The position numbers were made by a program, and so were the translations under genes. Positions 7,977 to 16,941 of a DNA stretch of 64,000 nt are shown here, in pieces. Within the stretch, counting starts at the first letter, position 1. Each line of letters starts with the position of its first letter. Below the pieces are notes generated by a model. It ran no database searches, was not told where the DNA came from, and saw only the letters and a list, made by a program, of their open reading frames with translations. Origin of the DNA: Mycolicibacterium sphagni (GTDB taxonomy: Bacteria > Actinomycetota > Actinomycetes > Mycobacteriales > Mycobacteriaceae); the NCBI RefSeq assembly GCF_002250655.1, contig NZ_NOZR01000012.1, forward strand, positions 1-64,000, in the 5' to 3' direction.

Positions 7977-8507
7977 CTACGCGCCGAGCTGACTCTTGAT
8001 CAGCGTGTCCTGCTGCTGACCGAACTGGGTTGCCAGGTCCTTGGGGATCGGGTCACCGAGCGGGCCGGTGAATTCCAACGCCGAGGCCGCGTTGCCCTCG
8101 GTGAAGTAGAGGACACTCAACGACTTCGTGCCGTCCGGTGTCTTCCCGGTGATCAGCTGTCCGTTCTGTCCCACCGGAACGGAGAGCGTCTTTGAGTTTG
8201 CGACCGGAGTGGCGGCCTGCGCCGAGCTGATCGCACCGGCAGCAGCGCCGGGATCGCCCAGTACCCATACGGTGTCAGTGATCGTGCGTCCGTCGCGATG
8301 CGTGTAGACGGTCGTGGCGCCGGGCGTGCCACCGGGATTGAGGACCGGCGGGGCCGCGGTGTAGGCCATGGAATCGGTCACCACATTGGGGTCGATCAGC
8401 AATACGGTGTAGTTACCGGGGTCGGCTGCAGCCAGGCCGGTGCCGAGTGTTATTCCGGCCGACAGCAGTGCGGCGGCGGTCAGGCCGCCGAGGTGACGAG
8501 AGTTCAT
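7977..8507 (-). CDS. Conserved mycobacterial secreted protein
   Basis: 176 aa. A Sec signal peptide (MNSRHLGGLTAAALLSAG, with cleavage after GLAAA before DPGNYTVLL) is followed by an exported domain without cysteines. The segment TTVYTHRDGRTITDTVWVL and the closing QQQDTLIKSQLGA look structured, but the family function is unknown to me. A short gap (60 bp) separates its start codon from the stop of the Cys/Trp-rich peptide gene upstream on the same strand, so the two may be transcribed together. Confidence 0.75.
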   Translation of the reverse strand: MNSRHLGGLTAAALLSAGITLGTGLAAADPGNYTVLLIDPNVVTDSMAYTAAPPVLNPGGTPGATTVYTHRDGRTITDTVWVLGDPGAAAGAISSAQAATPVANSKTLSVPVGQNGQLITGKTPDGTKSLSVLYFTEGNAASALEFTGPLGDPIPKDLATQFGQQQDTLIKSQLGA

Positions 8508-8567
8508 TACTAAGGCTTCCGTTCGAGGATATATCTACTGGCAAGTCAATTCGTTCGAGGTGCGTGA

Positions 8568-8795
8568 TCAGCAGGGGTAGCAGGCCCAGCCGTGCCATCC
8601 GTCGCGCCAGAAAAAGCCTGCGCCGCAACCCATATTGCCGGTGCCCCCTTGGCAGTCCAGTGCGGTGATGATGGGCGAATTACTCGGACCGGATGGCGTG
8701 GCGTTGGTGGTGGATGCCGCATTGGCAGTCACTGCACCGGATAGCGAGCCGGCAATCATGGCTGCGGTAGCAATACCCATGACAAATTTACGCAT
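8568..8795 (-). CDS. Small secreted Cys/Trp-rich peptide
   Basis: 75 aa from ATG 8795, chosen because a GGGGGAGAG ribosome binding site precedes it and because the residues from here form a clean signal peptide ending at TANAA. The mature peptide is about 46 aa: a Thr/Ser/Pro-rich start, then a C-terminal 30 residues with four cysteines and three tryptophans (segments DCQGGTGNMGCG, FFWRDGWHGWACYPC). Four cysteines could make two disulfides. I do not recognise a function; a secreted peptide acting outside the cell or in the cell wall is the plain reading. The next gene on the strand is another secreted protein, 60 bp away. Confidence 0.7.
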   Translation of the reverse strand: MRKFVMGIATAAMIAGSLSGAVTANAASTTNATPSGPSNSPIITALDCQGGTGNMGCGAGFFWRDGWHGWACYPC

Positions 8796-8986
8796 GAAAT
8801 CTCTCCCCCAATTCGGGTCGCTCAATAGGACTTGCCTACGTTACGACAGGCGATGAGCCGCAAGCGGTAATTCGGACGGTTTGTTCACAGACTTTTCGGC
8901 TCTCGCATTTGTCGGTGGTGCCCAATGCCCCCATCGAGGAGGGCCAGAAGTCCCTGTCGGCCGGGCATGGCCGCAGGAGAAGCTGA

Positions 8987-9253
8987 TTGGCGAAATCACC
9001 GTCATCGAAAGGTCGAGCTATGAATGAAGCCCTCGCCGAGCGGAATTACGCATGGCGAATGATCCGAACTGCGCGTCTGTCGCAAACCACCGCGGCGCAC
9101 GCCGACGGTGCCGACATTGTGACCGTCCTCAGTGAGGCGCTCGATGCCGGACTGGGTCGGTCGGAGATCATCGTTGAATTGGCCGATCTCGCAGCGCGGA
9201 TGTTCGCGCTGTGCAATCCGCAACTGGTCGAGGGCGAATCCTGCCCGGCCTAA
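8987..9253 (+). CDS. Small conserved hypothetical protein
   Basis: 88 aa from TTG 8987, which has AGGAGA at 8975-8980 before it; ATG 9020 (77 aa, with AAAGG upstream) is an equally possible start. The protein is largely helical with a single cysteine (ALCNPQ). No signal peptide or membrane segment. Function not recognised. It ends by sharing the four bases CTAA (9250-9253) with the convergent cinA stop. Confidence 0.55.
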   Translation: MAKSPSSKGRAMNEALAERNYAWRMIRTARLSQTTAAHADGADIVTVLSEALDAGLGRSEIIVELADLAARMFALCNPQLVEGESCPA

Positions 9254-10518
9254 TCGGTCAGTCCAAGCAGGGTGCGCTGCAACAGGTGCATAGCCACGGT
9301 CGTTGAGCGCTCGCGGATATCGGCGCGCTCGCCCGGCAGCCGCACCGGCCGGCTGACCGTGGTGCCGTCAGCCAGCATCACGCAAAACCACACTGTCCCA
9401 ACGGGTTTGGCCTCCGTGCCGCCACCCGGTCCGGCGATCCCGGTGATAGCGACCGCGGTATCGGCGCCGAAGCGGCGCAGTGCGCCGACGGCCATCGCCT
9501 CTGCCACTTCCCGCGACACCGCTCCGTGCGTGTCGATCAGCGCCGGATCGACACCCAGAACCTCGACCTTCGCCTCGTTCGCGTAGGCCACAACCGCACC
9601 GGCCACGTAGGCCGACGACCCCGGCTGGTCGGTGAGGCGGGCCGCGAGCAGGCCTGCGGTGCAGGACTCGGCCGTCGCTATGCGCCGGCCCGCCAGAAGC
9701 CGGGCGACCAGATCGTCGATCAGCGAACCATCCTCGGAGAACACCATTTCCCCGTGCCGGGCTCGCACCAGGTTCATCAGCTGCTCATAAGCCTCGGCGC
9801 TCTGCGGCTCGTAACGGGTGACCATCTCGATCTCGCCGCGGCGCAGGCACGTGGTGATCTCCAGGTCGGCGAAGCCGGGAAGGCTTTCGGCTTCGCGCAA
9901 TGTCTCGGCGAGCCCGGACTCGGCCAGGCCGAACATCCGGACCATGTCCTGCCGGTAGACGGTCCGGCCGGCGATCGCCTGCCGGACGCCCTCGTCGGCG
10001 ATGGCTGCCGGCCACATGGCCTGCAGTTCGCGCGGCGGCCCGGGCAGCACCACAACCGTCGGCGTCCCGGGGACCACGACACCAGGCGCGGTGCCGACCG
10101 GGTCGAGGACGTGGGCGCCCACCGGCACCATCGCCTGCTTGCGGTTGGCGGCGAGGACGGCGTCGAAATCGACACCCGTGAACCGGGCCATCAGGTTCTT
10201 CAGGATCGCGGCGATCTTGGCTTCCAGCTCGGCGTCGAGCGTCAGGTCGCGACCGCAGAAGCCGGCCACCATTTCCACCGTCATATCGTCGGCCGTCGGC
10301 CCGAGACCACCGGTGGTGACGATCAGGTCGACACCCTCGGCGGCCAGGAACCGCAGCTGCGCCTCGATGTCGGCGGGCCGGTCGCCGCATATGGTGATGT
10401 GGGCCAGTTCGACGCCCAATTCCAGCAGGCGATCAGCGAGCCACGGACCGTTGCGATCGGCCACGCGTCCGGTGAGAACCTCGGTGCCGGTGATCACGAT
10501 TCCCGCGCGCACGCTCAT
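9250..10518 (-). CDS. cinA: CinA-like protein (MoCF-like domain plus NMN deamidase domain)
   Basis: 422 aa from ATG 10518. The N-terminal half is the COG1058 MoCF/molybdopterin-binding-like domain ([28 protein letters not shown], and [13 protein letters not shown]). The C-terminal ~160 residues are the CinA/PncC domain ([18 protein letters not shown], the [11 protein letters not shown] segment, [19 protein letters not shown]), which in characterised proteins deamidates nicotinamide mononucleotide in pyridine nucleotide salvage, while the N-terminal domain can act as an ADP-ribose pyrophosphatase. In mycobacteria CinA is also linked to detoxifying NAD-drug adducts. Upstream open frame to 10755 is in the wrong context (it covers the next gene's end) and was trimmed. 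Confidence 0.92.
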   Translation of the reverse strand: MSVRAGIVITGTEVLTGRVADRNGPWLADRLLELGVELAHITICGDRPADIEAQLRFLAAEGVDLIVTTGGLGPTADDMTVEMVAGFCGRDLTLDAELEAKIAAILKNLMARFTGVDFDAVLAANRKQAMVPVGAHVLDPVGTAPGVVVPGTPTVVVLPGPPRELQAMWPAAIADEGVRQAIAGRTVYRQDMVRMFGLAESGLAETLREAESLPGFADLEITTCLRRGEIEMVTRYEPQSAEAYEQLMNLVRARHGEMVFSEDGSLIDDLVARLLAGRRIATAESCTAGLLAARLTDQPGSSAYVAGAVVAYANEAKVEVLGVDPALIDTHGAVSREVAEAMAVGALRRFGADTAVAITGIAGPGGGTEAKPVGTVWFCVMLADGTTVSRPVRLPGERADIRERSTTVAMHLLQRTLLGLTD

Positions 10519-10552
10519 ACCGAGCGAGACTACGCAGGGTGCGATGCCCCGA

Positions 10553-11218
10553 TCAGTGCGGCGCCGCGCCGGGAGCTCGGACCACCAGCGGCACGGCGGG
10601 GAACGCGGCAGCGAGTTCCGCGCGCGACTTACGCAACGCCGAGGTGCCGTAGCCCTTCTTCCGATGGTCGGGATGAATCCAGATGCGGACGTTGACCTCG
10701 CCGCCGACCAGCTCGCCGAACACCATGCCAACCTTGTCGTCGCCGTCGATGGCAACGAACCAGGCCGCCTCTTCGGCGCTCAATCGGCTGCGCGCCGAAC
10801 GAATTTCGTCGTCCAGGTTGCCGGCGGGCGCACCAGAACCGTCGCCCGCGGCGCCGATTTCCTGGGTGCGGGTGGCGAAGATGTCGCGGTCGGACTCGTC
10901 GGAGAACGGCCGAAGCTGCAGGCTCTCGTCCAAGCTCGCCGGCCGCTCCCCCAGAGTGAACGACAGCTGGCTGTTGAGGTCGTTGATCTCTTCGGCGATG
11001 CGGTCGCGGGATGCCTTGGTCACCTGGGCGAAGGACAACCCCAGGACGGCTTCACCGCCCACGTGGGACGTGCCTAGCAGCGCGGAGATGGCTTCCACCG
11101 CCGCGGCCCGGTCATCCGAGTCGACGATAGCGTCGAGCACTTCGTGGCGGCGCTCGAGCGCCTTCAGCAGAGCATCGGCAATCTCGCGGCGGGCGGCAGC
11201 GCGGTCGTGGTCGGTCAT
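10553..11218 (-). CDS. GNAT acetyltransferase with GyrA-like helical N-terminus
   Basis: 221 aa from ATG 11218. Residues ~5-75 (segments [46 protein letters not shown]) resemble the helical tail of the GyrA/ParC breakage-reunion region, where a similar order of helices precedes the DNA-wrapping domain. The rest is a GNAT fold: a beta segment [19 protein letters not shown], then acetyl-CoA-binding [17 protein letters not shown]. The acetyl acceptor is unknown. The GyrA resemblance is by eye and needs a profile search. It ends 34 bp before the cinA start on the same strand and is probably in one transcription unit with it. Confidence 0.75.
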   Translation of the reverse strand: MTDHDRAAARREIADALLKALERRHEVLDAIVDSDDRAAAVEAISALLGTSHVGGEAVLGLSFAQVTKASRDRIAEEINDLNSQLSFTLGERPASLDESLQLRPFSDESDRDIFATRTQEIGAAGDGSGAPAGNLDDEIRSARSRLSAEEAAWFVAIDGDDKVGMVFGELVGGEVNVRIWIHPDHRKKGYGTSALRKSRAELAAAFPAVPLVVRAPGAAPH

Positions 11219-11460
11219 GGGGGTAAGCGTAGTTCGGCGGGCTGAGTTCGGCGGGGTCCGTGCCAACTCTGCCGCCGACGTGCAGGGATCGCCGCCGAGG
11301 TGCCGTGCCTGTCATGTTGTGCGCATCATGGAGGGGTTGGCGCCGGTGCCCTGGCGGATGCGGCGCGCGGGGGTTCCCTCTGCAAAGATGAACGCGCGGC
11401 AGATGACCGGTTGCGCTGGGGTGTCCTGTCGCAGATCTTGATACGAGGAGTTTGGGGACG

Positions 11461-14217
11461 GTGGCGAAGACCTTCGGGACGATCTTCGTCATCCTGCTTC
11501 TACTCGCCTGCGCCGGTGATCTGCGGGTGTTCAGCGGTCCGCAACCGCACCCCGCGCAAGACATCGAACTGACCGACGGCTGGCGGCTCACCTCCGCGCA
11601 GGGGCTGCCCGACGATGGCGCGAGGATCTCGGCGAACAACTACGACGCCGCGGCGTGGCACCCGGTGCGACGCATGCCGGCCACCGTGTTGGAGACCCTG
11701 CAGGACGACGGCGTCTACCCGAACCTCTACTACGGCAAGAACCTGCTGGAGGAGGTTCCTCAGGATCTCTACAAGCAGGACTGGTGGTACCGCACCACGT
11801 TCACCGCGCCCGCCGACTACCCGAACTATGTCCTGGACTTCCCCGGCATCAATTACCGCGCCGAGATCTGGCTCAACGGCCGCCGCGTCGCCGACAGCTC
11901 GCAGATCGTCGGCATGTACAACGACCACGAACTCGACGTCACACGCTGGGTCGTACCGGGCCAGCCCAACACCCTGGCCGTCAGGGTCACCCCGGAACGT
12001 GCCATCCAGGACGTCAACGGCGTGGAACTCGCCGACAGCTGGTACGACTGGATCAACTGGCGCTACCTGGGCTACCAGGGGCCGGACAAGAATCCCGCCA
12101 ACGGAAACTCGTTCGTGCCCGACCGCAACGCCGGGATCTGGAAGCCGGTGTACCTCAAAACATCCGGACCCGTCTCGATCGGCGAAGCCACCGTCAACAC
12201 CGAGCTGCCGTTGCCTGACACCGACAGTGCCCGTCTGACGGTCTACGCGCCGCTGCGCAACTACTCCGCCGACAAGGTGCGCGGCGTGCTGCGCGCCACC
12301 ATCACCCGGGACGGTAAGGCGCCCATCCACGTCGACCAGCCGGTGTCACTGATGCCTGGCGAAGAACGTGAGATCACCCTGAGCCCTGACACTTTCGCGG
12401 CGCTGGTGGTCGACCACCCCGACCTGTGGTGGCCCTACACGATGGGGCGGCCCGATCTCTACGACCTGAAGCTGGAGTTCGTCCAGGGCGGCAAGGCGAC
12501 CGAGGTGTCCACGCTGAAGTTCGGTATCCGCACCATCACTCAGGGCCGCGACACCGACGACACCTTCGCCGACCTGGGCACCGGCGGGAATTTCTACCTG
12601 CAGGTCAACGGCAAGAACTTCCTGGTCCGCGGTGCCACCTACACGCCCGACCTGCTCTACAAGTACGACCCCGACCGCGACGCCGCGATCCTGGGCTACG
12701 TCAAGGATCTCGGGCTGAACATGCTGCGGCTGGAGTCCAAGATCTCCTCCCAACGGTTCGTCGAGATGGCCGACGAGCTGGGAATTCCGCTGATGTACGG
12801 CTGGATGTGCTGCAACCAGTGGGAGAAGTGGCAGCAGTGGGACGACGAGGACCACCGTGTCTCGCAGGAGAGCCTGCGCTCGCAGATCGCGATGCTCCGC
12901 TCACACCCTTCGGTGTTCGTGTGGGCCAACGGCAGTGACGGCCGGCCTCCCGACGCAGTGCTCACCGAGTACCACCAGATCCTGTCCGACCTGCACTGGC
13001 AGAACGCCACCGTCGACACGGTGTCGCAGCTGAATCACGACGCCGCCGGCCAGCCGTTGTGGGATGGCATCCAGATGGCCGGCCCCTACACCTGGCGTCC
13101 GCCGTCCTACTGGTTCAGCGGCCAATACGGGGCGGCGCGCGGGGCGTCGGCCGAACAGGGCGATAACGAACACATCCCGCCGTTCGCAAGCCTGCGGAAA
13201 TTCATCCCGCCCGACAAGCTGTGGCCGATCAACGACACGTGGTTCTTCCACGCCGGCTCGGATCCGCAGAACTCGCGGCTGACCAACGTCCAGCGCGTCA
13301 TCGACCGCCGGTACGGCCCGTCGGCCAACGCGCGGATGTTCGCAGACAAGGCGCAGCTGGCGCACTACGAGGCCACCCGCGCCCAGTTCGAATCGTTCGC
13401 CGCCAACGGCTGGGACGGGCACAAGATGACGATCTACTGGATGCTCAACAGTCACTGGCCGTCGTTCTTCGGCAACATCTTCGACTACTACCTGCGTCCA
13501 GGCGGCGCGTACTACGGCGCCAAGAAGGGTCTGCAGCCGCTGTCGGTGGTGTTCGACTCCTACGCCACCGGCAACCACCGCCAGGCGAAGGTGACCGTCG
13601 TCAACCAGACCCAGGACTCCCGCGAGAACCTGCGTGTCCGGGTGCGCACCTACGACCTGAGCGGCGCACTACGTGACGACCGGGCCGCCGACGGCATCCA
13701 CGTCGACCCGGGCGGCGCGGTCCAGGCGATCACCCTGCCGCCCGGCCCGCCGGACTCCCCGGTGTTCTTCGTGCGCTGCGAGTTGCTCGACCCGGGCGGC
13801 AACGTCATTGCCAACAACGTGTACTGGCAGTCCCGGCAGGTCGACGATGTCGGGCCGCCGGCCAACGACCTGGCCTTCAACTCCAACCAGGTCAGCTGGG
13901 CCGACATGACGGCACTGAACACGATGCCCAAGGTGCCGTTGGAGATCACCGCCAGCGCCGGCTCGGACGCCGGGCGTGAGGTCACCATCAGCCTGCACAA
14001 CCCGACTCAGCAGATCGCCTTCTTCGAGCGCGCCGAACTGCTGCCCAGTCCGCTGGCCGACGAGATCCTGCCGATCGAGTACGACGAAAACTACGTCACC
14101 GTGTTCCCCGGTGAGACTGTCGACATCAAGGGCCACGTGCCCGGCGCGGGGCCCACCCCGTCGTGGGTCAGAGTCACCGGGTACAACAGCACTCCGGTGG
14201 TCGTCCAGGTTCGCTGA
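11461..14217 (+). CDS. GH2 glycoside hydrolase lipoprotein, exo-beta-D-glucosaminidase-like
   Basis: 918 aa from GTG 11461, preceded by GAGGAG at 11445-11450. The N-terminus has a short signal with lipobox LLAC, so the enzyme is probably lipid-anchored outside the cell. Domains follow the GH2 order: jelly-roll sugar-binding domain (WWYRTTFTAPADYPNYVLDF, INYRAEIWLNGRRV), immunoglobulin-like domain, TIM barrel (from FLVRGATYTPDLLY) and C-terminal beta domains. The acid/base position reads WANGSDG, a Ser-Asp pair (Asp493) in place of Asn-Glu, as in the exo-beta-glucosaminidase subfamily; the likely nucleophile is Glu565 in SAEQGDNEH, and the 72-residue spacing equals that reported for the actinomycete CsxA enzymes. 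Role: removal of terminal glucosamine or related sugars; substrate inferred only. Confidence 0.85.
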   Translation: MAKTFGTIFVILLLLACAGDLRVFSGPQPHPAQDIELTDGWRLTSAQGLPDDGARISANNYDAAAWHPVRRMPATVLETLQDDGVYPNLYYGKNLLEEVPQDLYKQDWWYRTTFTAPADYPNYVLDFPGINYRAEIWLNGRRVADSSQIVGMYNDHELDVTRWVVPGQPNTLAVRVTPERAIQDVNGVELADSWYDWINWRYLGYQGPDKNPANGNSFVPDRNAGIWKPVYLKTSGPVSIGEATVNTELPLPDTDSARLTVYAPLRNYSADKVRGVLRATITRDGKAPIHVDQPVSLMPGEEREITLSPDTFAALVVDHPDLWWPYTMGRPDLYDLKLEFVQGGKATEVSTLKFGIRTITQGRDTDDTFADLGTGGNFYLQVNGKNFLVRGATYTPDLLYKYDPDRDAAILGYVKDLGLNMLRLESKISSQRFVEMADELGIPLMYGWMCCNQWEKWQQWDDEDHRVSQESLRSQIAMLRSHPSVFVWANGSDGRPPDAVLTEYHQILSDLHWQNATVDTVSQLNHDAAGQPLWDGIQMAGPYTWRPPSYWFSGQYGAARGASAEQGDNEHIPPFASLRKFIPPDKLWPINDTWFFHAGSDPQNSRLTNVQRVIDRRYGPSANARMFADKAQLAHYEATRAQFESFAANGWDGHKMTIYWMLNSHWPSFFGNIFDYYLRPGGAYYGAKKGLQPLSVVFDSYATGNHRQAKVTVVNQTQDSRENLRVRVRTYDLSGALRDDRAADGIHVDPGGAVQAITLPPGPPDSPVFFVRCELLDPGGNVIANNVYWQSRQVDDVGPPANDLAFNSNQVSWADMTALNTMPKVPLEITASAGSDAGREVTISLHNPTQQIAFFERAELLPSPLADEILPIEYDENYVTVFPGETVDIKGHVPGAGPTPSWVRVTGYNSTPVVVQVR

Positions 14218-14311
14218 CACGCACGGCGGGCCTCGGACAGCTCATCGATGCTCGCGTGCCCTACATTCGGTTCTAGCGTCGACACCCCGGAGACATCGGA
14301 AGGGACGGATC

Positions 14312-15208
14312 TTGCTGCAGCACGCGGTCGTCGTGGCAGCCGCCCTTGCCGGTGCGGTGTTTGCGGCCATCGGCATCGTGGTGCGCCAGCGGGCCACCAT
14401 GGACGTGCCGCGGGATCAGGGCGTCAGTACCGTGATGATCTCCACGCTGCTGCGCCGCCGGCTCTGGTGGGCCGGCACCGCCTCCGCGGTGACGGGGTAC
14501 GCGTTTCAGGCGGTCGCACTGGCCTACGGGTCACTGCTTCTGGTCGCCCCGCTCATGGTGTCGGCGCTGCTGTTCGCGCTGCCGCTGAGTGCGCGGCTGG
14601 CCCATCGTCGGGTCTCCCGCGCGGAGTGGGGTTGGGCCGTCGTGCTGACCGTCGCCCTCGGGGTCTTCGTGGCACTGGCCCGCACCAAGCCCGGTGACTA
14701 CGAGGGCTCGGAACTACCTGCCGTGATCGTGGCCGGCATCAGTCTGCTGTTCGTGGCGGGCTGTCTGCTGGTGGCGATGCGGCTGTCGAACTGGCGGCGC
14801 GCGATCCTGCTGGCGGTCGGCGTGGGCGTGCTTTTCGGTGTGGTGGCGGTGCTGACCAAACTCGTCATGCACATCGTGCGCGAGGGCAGCATGCTGCGGC
14901 TGCTCACCACCCCGGTGCTGTACGTGGTGATCGCCGTCGGGGTCATCGCCACCCTGTTGCAGCAGTCGGCCTTCCACGCCGGGTCACTGCGGGCCTCGGT
15001 CCCGGCGATGCTGGTGCTGGAACCGGTGGTCGCCGTGTTGCTCGGCGAGGTGGTGCTGGGCGAACACCTGGCGGTCACCAAGCCCGTCGCCGTGGTGCTG
15101 GCGATCGCCGTCGGGGCCATGGCCGCCGCGACCATCGCCCTCGGGCGCGACGAGGGAGCGTGGGAAGAGGAACTGGAAGCGACGGCCAAGACCCGGCGGG
15201 GCAGCTAG
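14312..15208 (+). CDS. DMT-type multi-pass membrane transporter
   Basis: 298 aa from TTG 14312, with GGAAGGGA at 14298-14305 before it. About nine to ten hydrophobic helices are visible, from HAVVVAAALAGAVFAAIGIVV to the last, VAVVLAIAVGAMAAATIAL, with the inner and outer halves looking like an EamA/DMT-type repeat. The C-terminal tail is acidic then basic (EGAWEEELEATAKTRRG) and cytosolic. The substrate is unknown. The stop shares CTAG (15205-15208) with the convergent PPOX-fold gene. Confidence 0.75.
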   Translation: MLQHAVVVAAALAGAVFAAIGIVVRQRATMDVPRDQGVSTVMISTLLRRRLWWAGTASAVTGYAFQAVALAYGSLLLVAPLMVSALLFALPLSARLAHRRVSRAEWGWAVVLTVALGVFVALARTKPGDYEGSELPAVIVAGISLLFVAGCLLVAMRLSNWRRAILLAVGVGVLFGVVAVLTKLVMHIVREGSMLRLLTTPVLYVVIAVGVIATLLQQSAFHAGSLRASVPAMLVLEPVVAVLLGEVVLGEHLAVTKPVAVVLAIAVGAMAAATIALGRDEGAWEEELEATAKTRRGS

Positions 15209-15630
15209 CCCGCCCAGGGTCCGATGCCGCCGACCGAGTCAATCCGGATCCGGGTGAGGTAACCCGGTGGCGCGTCGTCGGGCGGGAACGGCACCCCCTC
15301 GGCCGTGATCATCACCTTCGCGAGCTCCCGCAGGAGTTCGGGGGCACCGCCCTCGACGATGCGGGCGGTTCCGGTCACCGACAGATACGGCCGCATGACC
15401 TCGCCCGGCTCGGTCGAGACGATCGTCAGCGCAACGCGGCCGTCGCGGCGCACGTTACGGACCTTCTTGTGCTCGCCCAGGTGAGCGGTCACCAGTTCGT
15501 CGCCGTCCTCGCCGGACTGCAGCGCCACCCACACCACCGACACCTGAGGGCTGCCGTCGGGGTTGAGGGTGACCAATGTCGCGTCCGCGCCCGATCCGAT
15601 CAGTGCGCGTGCCTCGTCGTTGAGCTTCAT
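15205..15630 (-). CDS. PPOX-fold F420/flavin-dependent oxidoreductase
   Basis: 141 aa from ATG 15630 (MKLNDEARALIGSG). The split-barrel flavin/F420-binding family is shown by TLVTLNPDGSPQVSVVWVAL near the start, then HKKVRNVRRDGRVALTIV and PYLSVTGTARIVEGGA. Mycobacteria have many such enzymes that reduce or bind substrates with coenzyme F420; the substrate is not known. An upstream in-frame ATG (15681) adds a basic, non-conserved extension and was not used. Convergent with the transporter gene, with stops sharing CTAG. Confidence 0.85.
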   Translation of the reverse strand: MKLNDEARALIGSGADATLVTLNPDGSPQVSVVWVALQSGEDGDELVTAHLGEHKKVRNVRRDGRVALTIVSTEPGEVMRPYLSVTGTARIVEGGAPELLRELAKVMITAEGVPFPPDDAPPGYLTRIRIDSVGGIGPWAG

Positions 15631-15687
15631 GTGCGGGTCCAACGCCTCGTGGCGTGAGGCATTCCCCCGCCGCCGGTTCATTCGGCG

Positions 15688-16941
15688 TCACGGCGCGTTG
15701 GCGAGGGAAATTGTCACCTCTGAACCCCGTGGGTCGACGCCGTCGAGGATGCTCGATGGGACCCGGAAGACCCGCCCCGGCGACGCCGGCCAGGGCAAGA
15801 TTTTCCTGCCGACGGTCCTACCATCCTGTTGCGCAACGACTTTGGGCGTGCGGACCAAGCGGTCGGTCCACAACAGCAGTCGATGCCGGGCCGGTGCGGG
15901 ATCGCCCGGCCGCAGGATGTTCGGTGCGACCCAGCGCAGCGGGTCCGCTGCCTGGATGTGCACGCCCGATTGGGCCGGACGGTTGCCGTTGAGGTGAGCC
16001 CGCACCTGCGTGGCGACGTGGCGGCCGTCGAGGGCGGCGATGTCGGCGGTGTCCACCGGATGCAGAAGGTTGCCGACGGCGAAGACGCCGGGCCTGCTGG
16101 TGCGCAGGGCGGTGTCGACCACGGGACCCAATGTGCCGGGATCGATCTCCAGTCCAGCTGCCCTGGCGAGCTCATGGTCGGGGATCCAATCCCCGGTGAA
16201 CACGACGGTGTCGCACGGCACGACGCGGCGTCCGCCGGTGTCGAGATTCTCGATCTCGACGCCGCTGACGACGGGCTTTCCGATGATGCGGGTGACACGC
16301 GTCCGGCGGGCGATCGTCACATCCATCAGTGGCGTCTTGCCCGCAAGATTGAACAGACCGTAGGACTCGGGCGACGGATACTCGGTCGTCATCAGTTCGG
16401 TCCGGCAGCCCGCGTGCTTGAGCGTGAGGACCGCCGAATAGCTGACCAATTCAGCACCCACGACGACGGCTCGTTGCCCGACGGCACGGTGTTTGAGGTG
16501 CACCAGGTTCTGCAACTGTCCCGTGGTGTAGACGCCGGCGGCACGGTCGCCGGGGATCAGGCGCGCCGGTCTGGCTCGCTCCCGTGCGCCGGTGGCCAAG
16601 ATGATGGCCCGGGCTAGCAGGTGATTCCGCCCTCTGGGCGAGGTTGTTTCCAGTGTCATCTCGCCGGCCCAGCCGGTGACCATGGTGTTGGTCTGGATCG
16701 TGGCGCCCGCCTTGATCGCACGTCCGGCGAGCCGCCGTGCATAGGCCGGTCCGCTGATGAACGTCTTCATGTCGCGGATGCCGTAGCCGGGGTGGTCGCT
16801 GTGCCGCGGGATGCCGCCGGGTTCGGATTCCCGTTCGGCAACAACGACTTTGAGTCCGTCGTTGGCGAGAATAGCGGCGGCGGTGAGCCCGGCGGGGCCG
16901 GCGCCGATGACGGCGACGTCTGCGGTGTCGGTGGTGGTCAT
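15688..16941 (-). CDS. FAD/NAD(P)-dependent oxidoreductase, GlpA-operon partner
   Basis: 417 aa from ATG 16941. The N-terminal FAD Rossmann motif is VAVIGAGPAGLTAAAIL, with the acidic end VVVAERE. The central NAD-binding motif is degenerate: VVVGAELVSYSAVLTLKHAG stands where GxGxxG is expected. A third flavin contact is RPGVFAVGNLLHPVDTADIAA. The C-terminal ~100 residues contain no extra cofactor motif. Such proteins accompany GlpA-like dehydrogenases with BFD domains, probably passing electrons. The start overlaps the upstream gene's stop by 4 bp (ATGA), so it is the last gene of the DeoR-linked operon. Confidence 0.85.
   Translation of the reverse strand: MTTTDTADVAVIGAGPAGLTAAAILANDGLKVVVAERESEPGGIPRHSDHPGYGIRDMKTFISGPAYARRLAGRAIKAGATIQTNTMVTGWAGEMTLETTSPRGRNHLLARAIILATGARERARPARLIPGDRAAGVYTTGQLQNLVHLKHRAVGQRAVVVGAELVSYSAVLTLKHAGCRTELMTTEYPSPESYGLFNLAGKTPLMDVTIARRTRVTRIIGKPVVSGVEIENLDTGGRRVVPCDTVVFTGDWIPDHELARAAGLEIDPGTLGPVVDTALRTSRPGVFAVGNLLHPVDTADIAALDGRHVATQVRAHLNGNRPAQSGVHIQAADPLRWVAPNILRPGDPAPARHRLLLWTDRLVRTPKVVAQQDGRTVGRKILPWPASPGRVFRVPSSILDGVDPRGSEVTISLANAP

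Noticed and set aside
9526-10695. 389-codon open frame on the + strand
   Set aside because: Antisense to cinA; composition of a shadow frame and no domain.
10001-11077. 358-codon open frame on the + strand
   Set aside because: Spans the antisense of cinA and the GNAT gene; no domain and crosses a gene boundary.
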